A stretch of 64,000 bases of DNA from Isosphaeraceae bacterium (GTDB taxonomy: Bacteria > Planctomycetota > Planctomycetia > Isosphaerales > Isosphaeraceae): NCBI GenBank assembly GCA_025356475.1, contig JANXSX010000122.1, positions 42,004-106,003 of the forward strand, read 5' to 3'. The notes under the pieces are model-generated. The model was not told the origin of the DNA. It did no database searches and saw only the letters and a list, made by a program, of their open reading frames with translations. Position 1 is the stretch's first letter. The number at the start of each line of letters is the position of its first letter. Position numbers and translations under genes: made by a program. Shown piece after piece: positions 46,271 through 55,442 of the stretch.

Positions 46271-47731
46271 TCAACCATGCCCATAGCCTCGGTCAAAGGC
46301 GTCGAGATCTCGCAGATAGGCCGAGTACGTCGTGCGGAAGGTATCTGCATCGACCGTCCAGCGCGGGTTATCTTCGGTATGTCGCTGGCAATGCTCTTGC
46401 ATCAGTCGATGTAAAAACTTGAACAAGTGCCGAGGCGTTCTCAGGCTTCCCAGGGCGTCTTTGAGGGAATCGTCGCCGATCGCCTCATCGACCAACTGGC
46501 GAAGTCGAGGAGACTTGCCTTCCAGTGCGCAAGCTTTGAGGCGATCGCCCGCCAGGTCGGATAGCGAGGCCCCGGTCCAGCGCAAGGGTTTGATCAGGTT
46601 CAGCTTGTCGGGTCGGGCTCGGTCGTAGAATTCTTTGTCTTCTTTTTCGAGGTAGTAGGCCAGCTCGATCGGGAGCAGAAGCTTAGCACCCACGCCGGGA
46701 TGGCGAAGAAACTTGTGATCGAGAAGGGGCCAGATCAGGGCTCGCATCTTGCGAGGGTCGCCTTCGATCAGTTGAGGTTCATCGACCCGGTCAACCAGGA
46801 TCACGATCCCCGTATAATTCAATGTCCCGAGGACACTCTGGAACTTCCTGAGAAGTTCATAGCGTCCCTCACCGCCGATTTCGCCTGCGCGAGGGACAGG
46901 TTGACCTCCAAGCTCGCCGGGCTGGAACCAAAGGAGCTCCCAACGCAGGGCGGCCGGATCTCGCGACAGGACTCGCAGACCGCGCCGGATATCCCGTGCA
47001 AACCACTCTGCACGAGCGAGCCGCCATGCCCAGTAGGCCCAGCCCAGAACCAACGGAACTAGCAGGTAGGGGAGCACGGTCAGTTGTCGAAGTGAGGGAA
47101 TCAGACCGATCAGGGCCGCCACCACGAGAGTCGACGTCACACCGATCTGGATGTCACGGCGAGCCCACAGGGGTCGAAATCCCGACCGACGGCGCAGCTT
47201 GTCCCACCGGCGGTTGATCGGCTCGCGGGTCGATTGATCGTACAGGGCGGCCAGGAGCAGCAAGTCGCGGCGCTGGTCGAGGGTTAACACGGTCAGGTCG
47301 GCCTGTGTGCCGACGAGTTCATCCACGAGCTTCGTGACCCCAAGTGCCAGGATCGCATCCATATGGTCCTGGAGCTTCCACTTGGTCAACGCAGTAGCGG
47401 TATCCTTGGTCTGCAAGGCCGAGCGGAAATGGTCGAGAAAGGGGTTGAAGTCGTCGTAAGAGATGACAAAGACCCGCGCCTCGGGATGGGCTTCATTGTA
47501 GGAGTCGAGTTCGGCTGTCGCTTGCAGGCGGAGCGCGGTCTTGCCGCTACCTTTTTCGCCAAAGACCAGGGCCGTCGAGGGATCAGTGGGACTTCCGAAG
47601 AATTTATCCCAGGACGGGTGGTGGATCGTGTCGAGGCAAGCTCGCTTGAAGACCGTGTCGGTCTGGGCGTCTTCCTCGCTGAACGGGTTGCCACCGATCC
47701 CGTGGTATCGCAGAAATTGTTCCGTCTTCAT
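46271..47731 (-). CDS. Membrane-inserted P-loop ATPase, KAP-like architecture
   Basis: 486 residues from ATG 47731 (MKTEQFLRYHGIGGNPFSEE); GAGG lies 11 nt upstream and longer readings have no such site. Walker A is GEKGSGKT (58-65) and Walker B is ILVDRVDEP (311-319). Between them two TM helices (about 194-213 and 219-238) form a hairpin, so the ATPase domain is split by a membrane insert. That layout is the hallmark of KAP-family NTPases, which are linked to membrane-tethered signalling and defence. The C-terminal part (LRTPRHLFKFLHRLMQEHC) is helical. An alternative is the Sll1717-type P-loop family. No effector gene is obvious beside it. Its stop lies 30 nt before the RluE-type gene. Confidence 0.75.
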   Translation of the reverse strand: MKTEQFLRYHGIGGNPFSEEDAQTDTVFKRACLDTIHHPSWDKFFGSPTDPSTALVFGEKGSGKTALRLQATAELDSYNEAHPEARVFVISYDDFNPFLDHFRSALQTKDTATALTKWKLQDHMDAILALGVTKLVDELVGTQADLTVLTLDQRRDLLLLAALYDQSTREPINRRWDKLRRRSGFRPLWARRDIQIGVTSTLVVAALIGLIPSLRQLTVLPYLLVPLVLGWAYWAWRLARAEWFARDIRRGLRVLSRDPAALRWELLWFQPGELGGQPVPRAGEIGGEGRYELLRKFQSVLGTLNYTGIVILVDRVDEPQLIEGDPRKMRALIWPLLDHKFLRHPGVGAKLLLPIELAYYLEKEDKEFYDRARPDKLNLIKPLRWTGASLSDLAGDRLKACALEGKSPRLRQLVDEAIGDDSLKDALGSLRTPRHLFKFLHRLMQEHCQRHTEDNPRWTVDADTFRTTYSAYLRDLDAFDRGYGHG

Positions 47732-47896
47732 CGCCGAGCAAACCTCACGAGATAACGGTGGATGCCTATTCGTCTTACCCGATCGAACCCCCGAGCCGCA
47801 ACCGAAAACGGTTGACGTTCCGAGCGCGCACAATCATCCTACAAGTCTGTTCGGTCATTATGGCCCTTCTCTTCGATCCAAACCGGAGAATCCGCT

Positions 47897-48673
47897 GTGC
47901 CTCGACGATCGATGGGGGGCCTTTTCGCATTCCTGGCCATGCTGGGGTGCCAAGCCGAGCCCCCCACTCCCCCACTCCGGATAGCCGCCGCGTCCGACCT
48001 CCAGCACGCCCTCCCCAAGATTCTCAAGAGCTTCGAGCATAACCATAACATCAAAGTGGTGTCCACGTTCGGTTCATCGGGCCAACTTGCCGAACAACTC
48101 AAGGCCGGTGCTCCGTTCGACCTCTTTCTCGCCGCCAACCAGCGGTTTGTCGCCAATCTCGTGGCCTTGGATGTCATCAAATCCGAGTCGGTCGCCCCTT
48201 ACGCTCAAGGAGAACTCGTCCTGATTGTCGGCAAACGTGCGAGTGATCAGGTGAACAGACTCGACGACTTGACCAGTGCAGCCGTCCGCGCGATCGCCTT
48301 GGCCAACCCCGACGTCGCTCCATACGGTCACGCAGGTCGTCAAGCTCTCCAAAACGGACGATTATGGAGCTCCATCGAGTCCAAGGTGGTCCAGGCGGAA
48401 AATGTCCGCCAGGTCCTCCAGTTCGTCACCTCCGGAAATGCCGAGGTCGGCTTCGTGGGGTCCGCCCTGGTCAACAACGGAGTCGAGGGGCTCAAAGTCA
48501 TCCCCATCGAGCCGAGTCTATATGAGCCGATCGTGCAGTATCTGGGGATCGTACGACGAACTCTGCAACCGACGCACGCGGAGGCACTTCGGGGCTTTCT
48601 CCTGAGTGACGAGGGGATAGCCTTGCTCAAGGCTCATGGGTTCAAACCAGTGATGGGCCTAGGAGTCAAGTGA
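47897..48673 (+). CDS. modA: Molybdate ABC transporter substrate-binding lipoprotein
   Basis: 258 residues from GTG 47897, with GGAG 8 nt upstream. The signal ends in the lipobox LAMLGC, so the protein is membrane-anchored outside. ModA signatures are clear: IAAASDLQHALPKI, FGSSGQLAEQLKAGAPFDLF, the APYAQGELVLIVGK hinge, ANPDVAPYGHAGRQAL, and SGNAEVGFVGSALV. It captures molybdate or tungstate for ModBC. The gap to modB is 166 nt, longer than usual, and I see no Moco riboswitch in it. Confidence 0.94.
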   Translation: MPRRSMGGLFAFLAMLGCQAEPPTPPLRIAAASDLQHALPKILKSFEHNHNIKVVSTFGSSGQLAEQLKAGAPFDLFLAANQRFVANLVALDVIKSESVAPYAQGELVLIVGKRASDQVNRLDDLTSAAVRAIALANPDVAPYGHAGRQALQNGRLWSSIESKVVQAENVRQVLQFVTSGNAEVGFVGSALVNNGVEGLKVIPIEPSLYEPIVQYLGIVRRTLQPTHAEALRGFLLSDEGIALLKAHGFKPVMGLGVK

Positions 48674-48839
48674 CCACTGTGTCAAAATGAGTGTGCGATG
48701 AGCCAAAAACATCATCCACCGCTCACTCCATTTGGCCGAAAGCTCGATTGCACCAGGGAAAATCCGTTTCTATTAAAATTCTTTTGCACCCACAGATTCC
48801 ATAAAATCCTTCATCACATCATGCGATCTAGGTTGTGAA

Positions 48840-49517
48840 ATGCTGAGTGATTTTGCACCGCTGTGGCTCTCACTACAGATTGCGACATTTGCGACCTGTC
48901 TCATCGTTGTGATTGGCGGGCCAATTTCTATGGTGCTGGCTCGCGTAAGCTTCGCGGGCAAGGGGCTGATTGGCGGGGCCCTGATCCTGCCTTTGGTCCT
49001 GCCGCCGACCGTGCTGGGTTACTATCTGCTCCAGGTCCTCGGTCGTGAGGGCTGGATTGGTCAGGGTTTAGAACACACCTTGGGGATGATTCTTGTGTTC
49101 AACCCGGTCGGAGCCGTCATCGCATCGTCGATTGCAGCCTTTCCGCTCTTTCTCTTGCCGGCTCGTAGTGCGTGGGAAGGGGTGAAGCCTGACCTTGAGG
49201 ACGCGGCTCGCCTGCTTGGACGATCGGAACTTTCGGTCTTCACCTCGGTGACGCTTCCACTCGCCTGGCGTGGACTTGCCGCCGGTGCGGTCCTTGCCTT
49301 CGCAAGGGCACTCGGCGATTTCGGCGCGACGTTGATGGTCGCGGGAGACATCCCAGACCGGACACGCACTGCCCCGATCGCAATCTATAACGCGGTGAGC
49401 ATGGGCGATTCGGCCACTGCGGCACGATTAACCTTCGCCATGTCGATGCTGGCGATCACGGCTCTCTGGCTTGCGGGCCGCGCCCAACCTTCCCCCGCGC
49501 GGGGGAGCAGATCGTGA
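48840..49517 (+). CDS. modB: Molybdate ABC transporter permease
   Basis: 225 residues with about five TM helices. The permease EAA loop that docks on the ATPase is DAARLLGRSELSVFTSVTLPL, slightly degenerate at its end. PLVLPPTVLGYYLLQVLG and FARALGDFGATLMVAG are typical of ModB. Its stop overlaps the GTG start of modC (GTGA), so the two are translated as a unit. Confidence 0.94.
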   Translation: MLSDFAPLWLSLQIATFATCLIVVIGGPISMVLARVSFAGKGLIGGALILPLVLPPTVLGYYLLQVLGREGWIGQGLEHTLGMILVFNPVGAVIASSIAAFPLFLLPARSAWEGVKPDLEDAARLLGRSELSVFTSVTLPLAWRGLAAGAVLAFARALGDFGATLMVAGDIPDRTRTAPIAIYNAVSMGDSATAARLTFAMSMLAITALWLAGRAQPSPARGSRS

Positions 49518-50608
49518 GTGAGCCTCGTCTCAAGATAAAACTGACCCACTGCGTTCATGAGACGCTGACGATCGATGTGGATCTGGCAATTTCCCAGGAA
49601 TGTGTGATCCTCTTTGGTCGCTCTGGCGCTGGGAAGTCGACCCTTCTCCGCTTGATTGCCGGGCTGATCCGACCGGACTCGGGCCGAATCCAGCTCGATC
49701 ACCACTGTCTGTTTGATTCACAAATCAGAAAACATGCCCCGCTCCGCTCCCGAGGGATTGGCCTGATCTACCAGGACGATTTGCTCTTCCCTCACCTCTG
49801 TGTCGCAGCGAATCTTGGCTTTGGGCTCAAGGGGCGTCCTCGCGGTGAGGTCGTGTCACGCGTGGCCGAGATCGCCCGGCTGTGCGGTGTGGATCACCTT
49901 CTCGACCGAGCCCCGGCCACCCTCTCCGGGGGAGAGCGACAACGTGTTGGGCTCGCCCGGGCACTCGCTCCTCGGCCTCGATTGTTACTCTGCGATGAGC
50001 CCGTCTCTGCGCTTGATCTTGAAGGACGACAGAGCTTGATTGCTCGATTGGCTGCGGTCCGTCGTGTCGAAGGCACCCCGACAATCTACATCACACATAG
50101 CCCCACCGAAGCGCTCGCGCTCGGTTCAACCATGCTCGTCATGGAGGCCGGCACGATCATCGATCGGGGTACACCGCTCGAGGTGCTAGGTCGACACGGA
50201 GCGACCTCGATGGCCGATTGGTCATCTGCACAAAATGTCTTCACGTCGGTCATCGATTCGCATCTAGCAAACGAGTCGCGGATCAAGATCGATGGCGGGC
50301 CAACCCTGATCGTCCCCACACTCATGAGAGCCGTGGGAACACCCCTCGTCGTGAGGGTTCGCGCGGACGATATCTTGCTCGCTCGTAGTCAGGTCGAGGG
50401 CTTGAGCGCACGCAATATTGTGGAGGGCACCGTCGATCAAATTGTCCGTCACGGAGACGAGGCGGAGGTCCTGGTCCGAACAGGCTCCGCCACTTGGGTC
50501 GTGAGTGTCGTCCCGACGGCGGTTACCGAGCTGGGGTTGAACCCTGGCGTTGAGGTGTTCATGATCATCAAGGCGAGAGGATGCCACATTCTCGATGCCG
50601 ACGTTTAG
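49514..50608 (+). CDS. modC: Molybdate ABC transporter ATPase
   Basis: 364 residues, GTG start. Walker A is GRSGAGKST (35-43), the ABC signature is LSGGERQR, Walker B is LLLCDEPVSALD, and the H-loop is YITHSPTEA. The C-terminal part (about 285-360) has a TOBE/MOP-like domain (VVRVRADDILLARS, GTVDQIVRHGDEAEVLV) that senses oxyanion. It powers ModAB uptake of molybdate. The metallophosphoesterase gene starts 48 nt downstream. Confidence 0.94.
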   Translation: MSEPRLKIKLTHCVHETLTIDVDLAISQECVILFGRSGAGKSTLLRLIAGLIRPDSGRIQLDHHCLFDSQIRKHAPLRSRGIGLIYQDDLLFPHLCVAANLGFGLKGRPRGEVVSRVAEIARLCGVDHLLDRAPATLSGGERQRVGLARALAPRPRLLLCDEPVSALDLEGRQSLIARLAAVRRVEGTPTIYITHSPTEALALGSTMLVMEAGTIIDRGTPLEVLGRHGATSMADWSSAQNVFTSVIDSHLANESRIKIDGGPTLIVPTLMRAVGTPLVVRVRADDILLARSQVEGLSARNIVEGTVDQIVRHGDEAEVLVRTGSATWVVSVVPTAVTELGLNPGVEVFMIIKARGCHILDADV

Positions 50609-50655
50609 GAATGGAATTCGACGTCACGCGTTCAACCATGAAGGAAACCATTTGT

Positions 50656-51516
50656 ATGCCTGAGCTGGGACCGGCAAACACAAGCCGTCGCCATTTCGCA
50701 AAACGACTCACGAAGCTCGCCCTGGGCTCTGGAGTCCTTGGCTGTGGCTATACGTTGCTCGAAGCGAAGTGGTGCAAGGTCTCGCGTGTGGTGATCCCAC
50801 TCAAGAACCTGTCAGCGACCATGGAGGGAACGACCCTTCTCTTGATAACGGATGTCCATCATGGCCCGTTCGTGCCGCTCTCGTATGTTCGCGATGTCGT
50901 GGCGATGGCCAATGCACTCAAGCCGGATATCATTGCGCTTGGTGGAGATTATGTGAGCAAGCATCGCTCGTATATTGAACCCTGCCTGGATGTGCTCGGT
51001 GGGTTGAAGGCCCCGCTCGGTCGGTTTGCAGTGCTCGGCAATCACGACCATTGGGAGAGTGCCGAACTGTCAAGCCTGGGACTTGCCGAGGCAGGGATCA
51101 CCCAGGTTGACAACCGGGGAGAATGGGTCACGAAAGGACAGAGCCGGCTGAGAATCGGCGGGGTCGGTGATTTCTGGGAGGATCGCCAGAACATTGAAGG
51201 TGCGTTGGGAGACGCACAGGATTCCGACCCTTGCGTGGTTCTATCGCATAATCCCGATTTTGTCGAAGGCTTGTTCGATGCTCGGGTTGGGCTCGTCCTG
51301 AGCGGTCATACTCACGGTGGACAGGTGGTCGTGCCGGGGTATGGAGCCCCACTCGTGCCGTCGCTCTACGGACAAAAGTACCTTCATGGGTTGGTCCAAG
51401 GTCCGCAGGTCCCCGTCTATGTCAGTCGAGGCGTAGGCACGGTGACCCCGCCGGTACGATTCCTCTGTCGACCCGAGATTGTTCATATTACCCTGACACG
51501 AGCGAATCTCATATGA
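50656..51516 (+). CDS. Tat-exported metallophosphoesterase
   Basis: 286 residues from ATG 50656, with AAGGA 10 nt upstream; earlier starts at 50581 and 50638 are in frame but less likely. The N-terminus has a twin-arginine signal (SRRHFAKRLTKLALGSGVLG). The metal sites of the YkuE/YaeI group are intact: LITDVHHG, LGGDYVS, LGNHDHWE, LSHNPDF, and LSGHTHGGQV. Members act on phospholipid or nucleotide-lipid headgroups at membranes. It lies between modC and the RMD1 gene, and its TGA overlaps the next ATG (ATGA). Confidence 0.88.
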   Translation: MPELGPANTSRRHFAKRLTKLALGSGVLGCGYTLLEAKWCKVSRVVIPLKNLSATMEGTTLLLITDVHHGPFVPLSYVRDVVAMANALKPDIIALGGDYVSKHRSYIEPCLDVLGGLKAPLGRFAVLGNHDHWESAELSSLGLAEAGITQVDNRGEWVTKGQSRLRIGGVGDFWEDRQNIEGALGDAQDSDPCVVLSHNPDFVEGLFDARVGLVLSGHTHGGQVVVPGYGAPLVPSLYGQKYLHGLVQGPQVPVYVSRGVGTVTPPVRFLCRPEIVHITLTRANLI

Positions 51517-52610
51517 GTACGCCTTGGGGCGAGCCGATGGAGGCGATCGTCCACCTGACCTTCGCCTTCGATATCGGGTATGAAATCGATTTAGAAATGG
51601 CCCGATCGCTGGTGGCCGCCGAGTCGGGGCCGCTGGCTCGACGGAGACGGACGCCCGAATCGATCCGGTACCGTCCTGCGCCGCTGAGACTCACCCCCGA
51701 CGTCTCAGGTCTTGCTCTCCCCGGTGGAGTCGTTCCCTGGCGTCCCCCGCTCGGGGAGCTCACTCTTTTCGATTTCGCTGCCATTGCGTTAACCGTTCGT
51801 TTTCCGATTAAAGCGACCCCGGACGATCTCCGCATTCTGGCTGGTGACCTCGCCGACCTTGGTCAACTGACTGCGGCAGCTCGGCTGGTGATCGCCCCTT
51901 GGCTCGAACGACTCAAGCCCACGGTGATTGGGTACGAGGTCAGCGATCTGGCTGAGGAATTCGTCGTCTTCCAGCTCACCGAGCAGCGCGACGACTGGTT
52001 AACGGCCCATGCCGACTGGGTCGCTGGTCTTGTCCGACTCGATGCAGGTCCGTTAAGCGTCTCAGAAATCCGAGAAGCGACCCGCAGAGAAATTTCATAT
52101 ACGCCTCTTGACCTGGTTGCACTCGATTGGGCGGCTGGGTTTGTGGCGGATACCGATTGCGCCGATACGCTACAAGTGATCGAGTTTGCCAATGTCCAAT
52201 TACTCGAATTTCGACATATCGACGACCGACTTGATGACCGGATCGAAGCTGCCTATAAGTTGATCCGCCCCGCCAAGCGGCGCCGTTGGCCCCAGCTTCC
52301 CTGGCGGACCCACGCCGGAGCCATGCGGTCGGTCCGCGAGCTTGAAATTGAGGCCACGAGCTTGTTTGAAAGGGCCGACAACGCCCTCAAACTGATCGGC
52401 GACCAATACCTCTCACGCATCTTTGAGCTTGCGTCCACGCGGTTCCACCTGGGCGAGTGGCAGCAATCGATCCGCCGCAAGCTTGACACCGTGGGCGACG
52501 TTTACGACCTGTTGGTCCATCAGGCGGGCGGGTCGCGCATGGAGTTCCTCGAAGTGACGGTCATCGTCCTGATCGCAATCGAGATCGGCCTGGCGCTCTG
52601 GAGACATTGA
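51513..52610 (+). CDS. RMD1/YagE family (DUF155) membrane protein
   Basis: 365 residues. The DUF155 domain occupies the centre and C-terminus, with typical stretches EEFVVFQLTEQRDDWLTAH-like (152-170), RLDDRIEAAYKLI, and a final TM helix MEFLEVTVIVLIAIEIGLAL. Eukaryotic members (RMND1, Rmd1) support mitochondrial translation or meiosis; the bacterial role is unknown. The start overlaps the metallophosphoesterase stop. The gene ends just before a terminator that reads the other way. Confidence 0.85.
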   Translation: MSTPWGEPMEAIVHLTFAFDIGYEIDLEMARSLVAAESGPLARRRRTPESIRYRPAPLRLTPDVSGLALPGGVVPWRPPLGELTLFDFAAIALTVRFPIKATPDDLRILAGDLADLGQLTAAARLVIAPWLERLKPTVIGYEVSDLAEEFVVFQLTEQRDDWLTAHADWVAGLVRLDAGPLSVSEIREATRREISYTPLDLVALDWAAGFVADTDCADTLQVIEFANVQLLEFRHIDDRLDDRIEAAYKLIRPAKRRRWPQLPWRTHAGAMRSVRELEIEATSLFERADNALKLIGDQYLSRIFELASTRFHLGEWQQSIRRKLDTVGDVYDLLVHQAGGSRMEFLEVTVIVLIAIEIGLALWRH

Positions 52611-52635
52611 TGAGTACGATCAAGGGGAAGCGCAT

Positions 52636-52679
52636 GAAAAACGGGCGGGGAAGGTCGCGATCCGACCCACCCCGCCCGT
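52636..52679 (-). terminator. Rho-independent terminator of DUF1559 gene
   Basis: On the minus strand a 10 bp stem ACGGGCGGGG / CCCCGCCCGT with an inner smaller stem (GGTCG/CGACC) is followed at once by TTTTTC. It lies 28 nt past the stop of the DUF1559 gene. Confidence 0.85.
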
Positions 52680-52706
52680 GTCGTAGCTGAGATCTAATCT
52701 TACGGA

Positions 52707-53795
52707 TCAATAAGCGTCCGCAGAGACAACCTCGCTACCGTTGCGGGTGCCGACGGCCCAGTAAGTTTGCATGTTGACCGAGTCCTTGATGAATCGAACG
52801 CTACCGTCGGCCATCAGGAAGTTGCAACCACCTGGGTGATTGCTCTGAGCATTCACGTAGTGAGCGTGTTGCGCCTGAATGCAGCAGTCCATTCGGCAGG
52901 TCGCCCAGCGAGTAATGTTGGGCGGGCCGATGGTGTTGAACATATTATAACCCATCGCACCGGCTCCCCAGCGTGAGCCTGACCCACCACCCGCGCCACC
53001 TGGTGCGAGGAACTTGGCGGAACACGCCTGGAAGTCGGTCTTGACCAGACCCACCGCGTTAACGAGCCCTGAGACATCGACCCGGTTCGCAGCGACATTG
53101 CTACCGATGTTTCCGGAGGAGTTGCCCTTGCTGGCACGCCCCGTACCTGCGGTCGCGCCTGCTTCACCCGTCAGGACTTCGCCAAACGCGATAGTATTTG
53201 AGGTACCGTCGGTGATGCCGGAGATGGGTGTGTTGAATTCGTAGCCGAAGATGCCAGTCACATTACGTGCATTGGCGTTACAACAATTGTACGAGTTCGT
53301 ACCAATGCTGGCAAAATAGCTGTTGATGTTATCCTTGCCGGCGTTGCCATCGGAAGGACAGAGCATTGTGGCGATCTTCAAGTTGTAAACCGTGGAGTTG
53401 GCATTCGCACCGAGCCCGCCGCGAGCACCCGGCCCCCAATTGAAGTTGATGGCATCGTACAAAGGCTTCTGCTCCATATATGGCAGCATCAACGCCTGTG
53501 CGCTCCACGAATCCCACGAAGGGTAACCCGAGGAGGGCAACGCGTTGCCATCGTCATACGTGCCGATGCCGTCGTAAGGATTTCGTGAGCTTCCCAGTGG
53601 GAAGGTCTGGTTGGTCGACTCGTAGTTGTGCAGTGCCAACCCGAGCTGCTTCATGTTGTTGATGCACTGGGCGCGACGACCGGCTTCACGAGCCGCCTGA
53701 ACGGCCGGAAGAAGTAGCGCGATCAGAACTGCGATGATGGCGATCACCACCAAGAGTTCGATCAGAGTAAAACCACGACGATGAGAGCGACTCAC
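52707..53795 (-). CDS. DUF1559 domain pseudopilin-like protein
   Basis: 362 residues from GTG 53795, with GGGAGG 4 nt upstream; TTG 53807 is in frame. The prepilin leader and helix RRGFTLIELLVVIAIIAVLI is followed by the DUF1559 core: LLPAVQAAREAGRRAQCINN, LKQ-like MKQLGLALHNYES, TMLCPSDG, SGITDGTSNTIAFGEV, and the C-terminal HPGGCNFLMADGSVRF. Prepilin peptidase would cut before Phe in GFTLIE. These proteins are present in dozens of copies in planctomycetes; their function is unknown but they are probably assembled like type II secretion pseudopilins. Confidence 0.95.
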   Translation of the reverse strand: MSRSHRRGFTLIELLVVIAIIAVLIALLLPAVQAAREAGRRAQCINNMKQLGLALHNYESTNQTFPLGSSRNPYDGIGTYDDGNALPSSGYPSWDSWSAQALMLPYMEQKPLYDAINFNWGPGARGGLGANANSTVYNLKIATMLCPSDGNAGKDNINSYFASIGTNSYNCCNANARNVTGIFGYEFNTPISGITDGTSNTIAFGEVLTGEAGATAGTGRASKGNSSGNIGSNVAANRVDVSGLVNAVGLVKTDFQACSAKFLAPGGAGGGSGSRWGAGAMGYNMFNTIGPPNITRWATCRMDCCIQAQHAHYVNAQSNHPGGCNFLMADGSVRFIKDSVNMQTYWAVGTRNGSEVVSADAY

Positions 53796-54098
53796 GGAAC
53801 CTCCCAATCAAAGAGGCTGGAGAGATGAAAAATCTACCCTAACAAACGCCCAGCAACAAAACCTCAAGCAATCGATGCACGAGTGCGTCAATCCATGGGT
53901 TGGATCAGATACAACAGGATCTCGAACGTTATTGATGGACTGGATGGACCAGAAATCGGCAATCCACCCAAGGCCACCGAAGCGGAACGCTTCGACGTCA
54001 AGTCAGGGGCATGTGCCCGCAACTCGGTTGACATTGACAGACGCGACTCGGTCGCGACCAAATTAGGGATCTTCACGTGTTGTTCGCTTGATCTCTGA
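53796..54098. other. Gene-free region upstream of DUF1559 gene
   Basis: About 300 nt between the small lipoprotein stop and the DUF1559 start, both minus strand. It holds a short hairpin CGCGAC-TCG-GTCGCG at 54042-54056 that could end the lipoprotein transcript. Otherwise I see nothing. Confidence 0.45.
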
Positions 54099-54284
54099 TC
54101 ACTTCTTCTTGGCGGCATTCTGGTTATTCATGAAATCTTCCTGCGCATTGGCCGCCTGTTTCTGCTGTTCGGGAACCTTGGCAGCGTCCCCTGTTTTGAC
54201 AGACTCGTCACCGCAGCCGACAAGAGCGAATGAGATCAGACTGAACGAAAATGCGGCAAGCAGTAGACGGCGAACATCGGACAT
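54099..54284 (-). CDS. Small lipoprotein
   Basis: 61 residues from ATG 54284, with AAAGGG 6 nt upstream. The signal MSDVRRLLLAAFSFSLISFA ends in the lipobox LVGC. The mature 37 residues are polar and rich in Gln, Asn, Ala and Lys (AAKKK end). Small lipoproteins of this kind often accompany DUF1559 genes in planctomycetes. Function unknown. Confidence 0.7.
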   Translation of the reverse strand: MSDVRRLLLAAFSFSLISFALVGCGDESVKTGDAAKVPEQQKQAANAQEDFMNNQNAAKKK

Positions 54285-54512
54285 GTTTGGCCCTTTCTTC
54301 ATGGGTGACGAACAGAAATGCATACCTAGACGATTTCTTAAGATCTTCCTTTACCAATTATTAATTCTACACGCGATGTGTCGAGGACGCAATAATGGTC
54401 TCTATGAATTGCATCACACAGAGGATTGCGTCGGTTATCGAGAATCGAAACTTGAGCGCACAAGTGTATTTTCGCGTTCGCAGCCCGAGATGCCTGTTGA
54501 CGCTCGTCAAAA

Positions 54513-54845
54513 TCATGTATGGAAGTGAAGCGTTGCGACCGCTTCTGTCCCCAGCGCGTTTGAAGCCCAGGCTGTGTACGTTGCACCTCGGGCAATGACC
54601 CAGTCTTCCAGCCATCTCTTCAGGTTGTCAGAACTCGTTGCCTTGCGGTCAATCAATACGGCTTCGATCGCGGAGTCGCCCGGATCAAGATCGGGAGCGT
54701 CATTTTTGGGAACCTTCAATCGGGCCAGCGCAATCCCATGAACGGCCTCAAGATCAGCGACGAGAGACTCAACGTCGATTGCCGAGGGATCGAAACCCTC
54801 GATCAGTAAACTCATTCCCACAGTCCGTATGGTCAATGTCGGCAT
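54513..54845 (-). CDS. Small protein of unknown function
   Basis: 110 residues from ATG 54845, with GAGGAG 10 nt upstream. There is no signal peptide or TM segment. Alternating short strands and two helices are predicted by eye, with SDNLKRWLEDWVIARGA and a final strand pair (AVATLHFHT). It follows the 54871-55278 gene by 25 nt on the same strand and is probably cotranscribed. I do not recognise the family. Confidence 0.55.
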   Translation of the reverse strand: MPTLTIRTVGMSLLIEGFDPSAIDVESLVADLEAVHGIALARLKVPKNDAPDLDPGDSAIEAVLIDRKATSSDNLKRWLEDWVIARGATYTAWASNALGTEAVATLHFHT

Positions 54846-54870
54846 TGTGGTGGAGCTCCTCGCAAGTTGG

Positions 54871-55278
54871 CTAGAGTCCAAGGAAGGCACTGAGATCGTG
54901 AAAGAAGATAGAGACGAGGAAGGCGACAACAACCAGTGAGATCCCCGCTTCGAACAGTCGCATCGGGCGAAGGCCCGCTCCCCCAGTTCGGTGGATCGGT
55001 CGATCGGTCCCGAGCTGTCCCAAGATCAGGGCGACCCTACGCGAACCTCGACTTGCTTTTCCTGGCTTCGCGGGTTGGTTCGTCACTCGGGCCACGATTG
55101 ATTGGAGCTGTGTCTCTTCAACATGCCGGTCGCGGGTCTCATCTTTCTTGAGGTTGACGATCAATCCTGGCAGGTGCCCATAGCTATCGGGCTGATAGGA
55201 TCGGCGGCGGCGACGCTTGGAGCCCGGCTGGGGCTCAGCGCGACGCCAGAATCGGAGTCGAAAACGGTTCCACGCCAT
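54871..55278 (-). CDS. Basic protein with C-terminal TM anchor, unknown function
   Basis: 135 residues from ATG 55278, with GGGAA 7 nt upstream. The N-terminal 100 residues are strongly basic (GSKRRRRRSYQPD, RGSRRVALILGQ). A single C-terminal helix (AGISLVVVAFLVSIFFHDL) would anchor it as a tail-anchored membrane protein. It precedes the gene at 54513-54845. No family recognised. Confidence 0.5.
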   Translation of the reverse strand: MAWNRFRLRFWRRAEPQPGSKRRRRRSYQPDSYGHLPGLIVNLKKDETRDRHVEETQLQSIVARVTNQPAKPGKASRGSRRVALILGQLGTDRPIHRTGGAGLRPMRLFEAGISLVVVAFLVSIFFHDLSAFLGL

Positions 55279-55442
55279 GCGAGCGTTCCCTGGTCTACAA
55301 CTCGAGATGCTCTGAAAGATAGGCGGAACCCGCGGCGGACCACTGCACAATCCTGTAAAGACATTGTGTCTGCCTGAGCCGCCCGCTCAAGAAATTCCCA
55401 CTGGAGCACTCTACACTAACCTAGCCGAAGCGTAAGGGCCGG

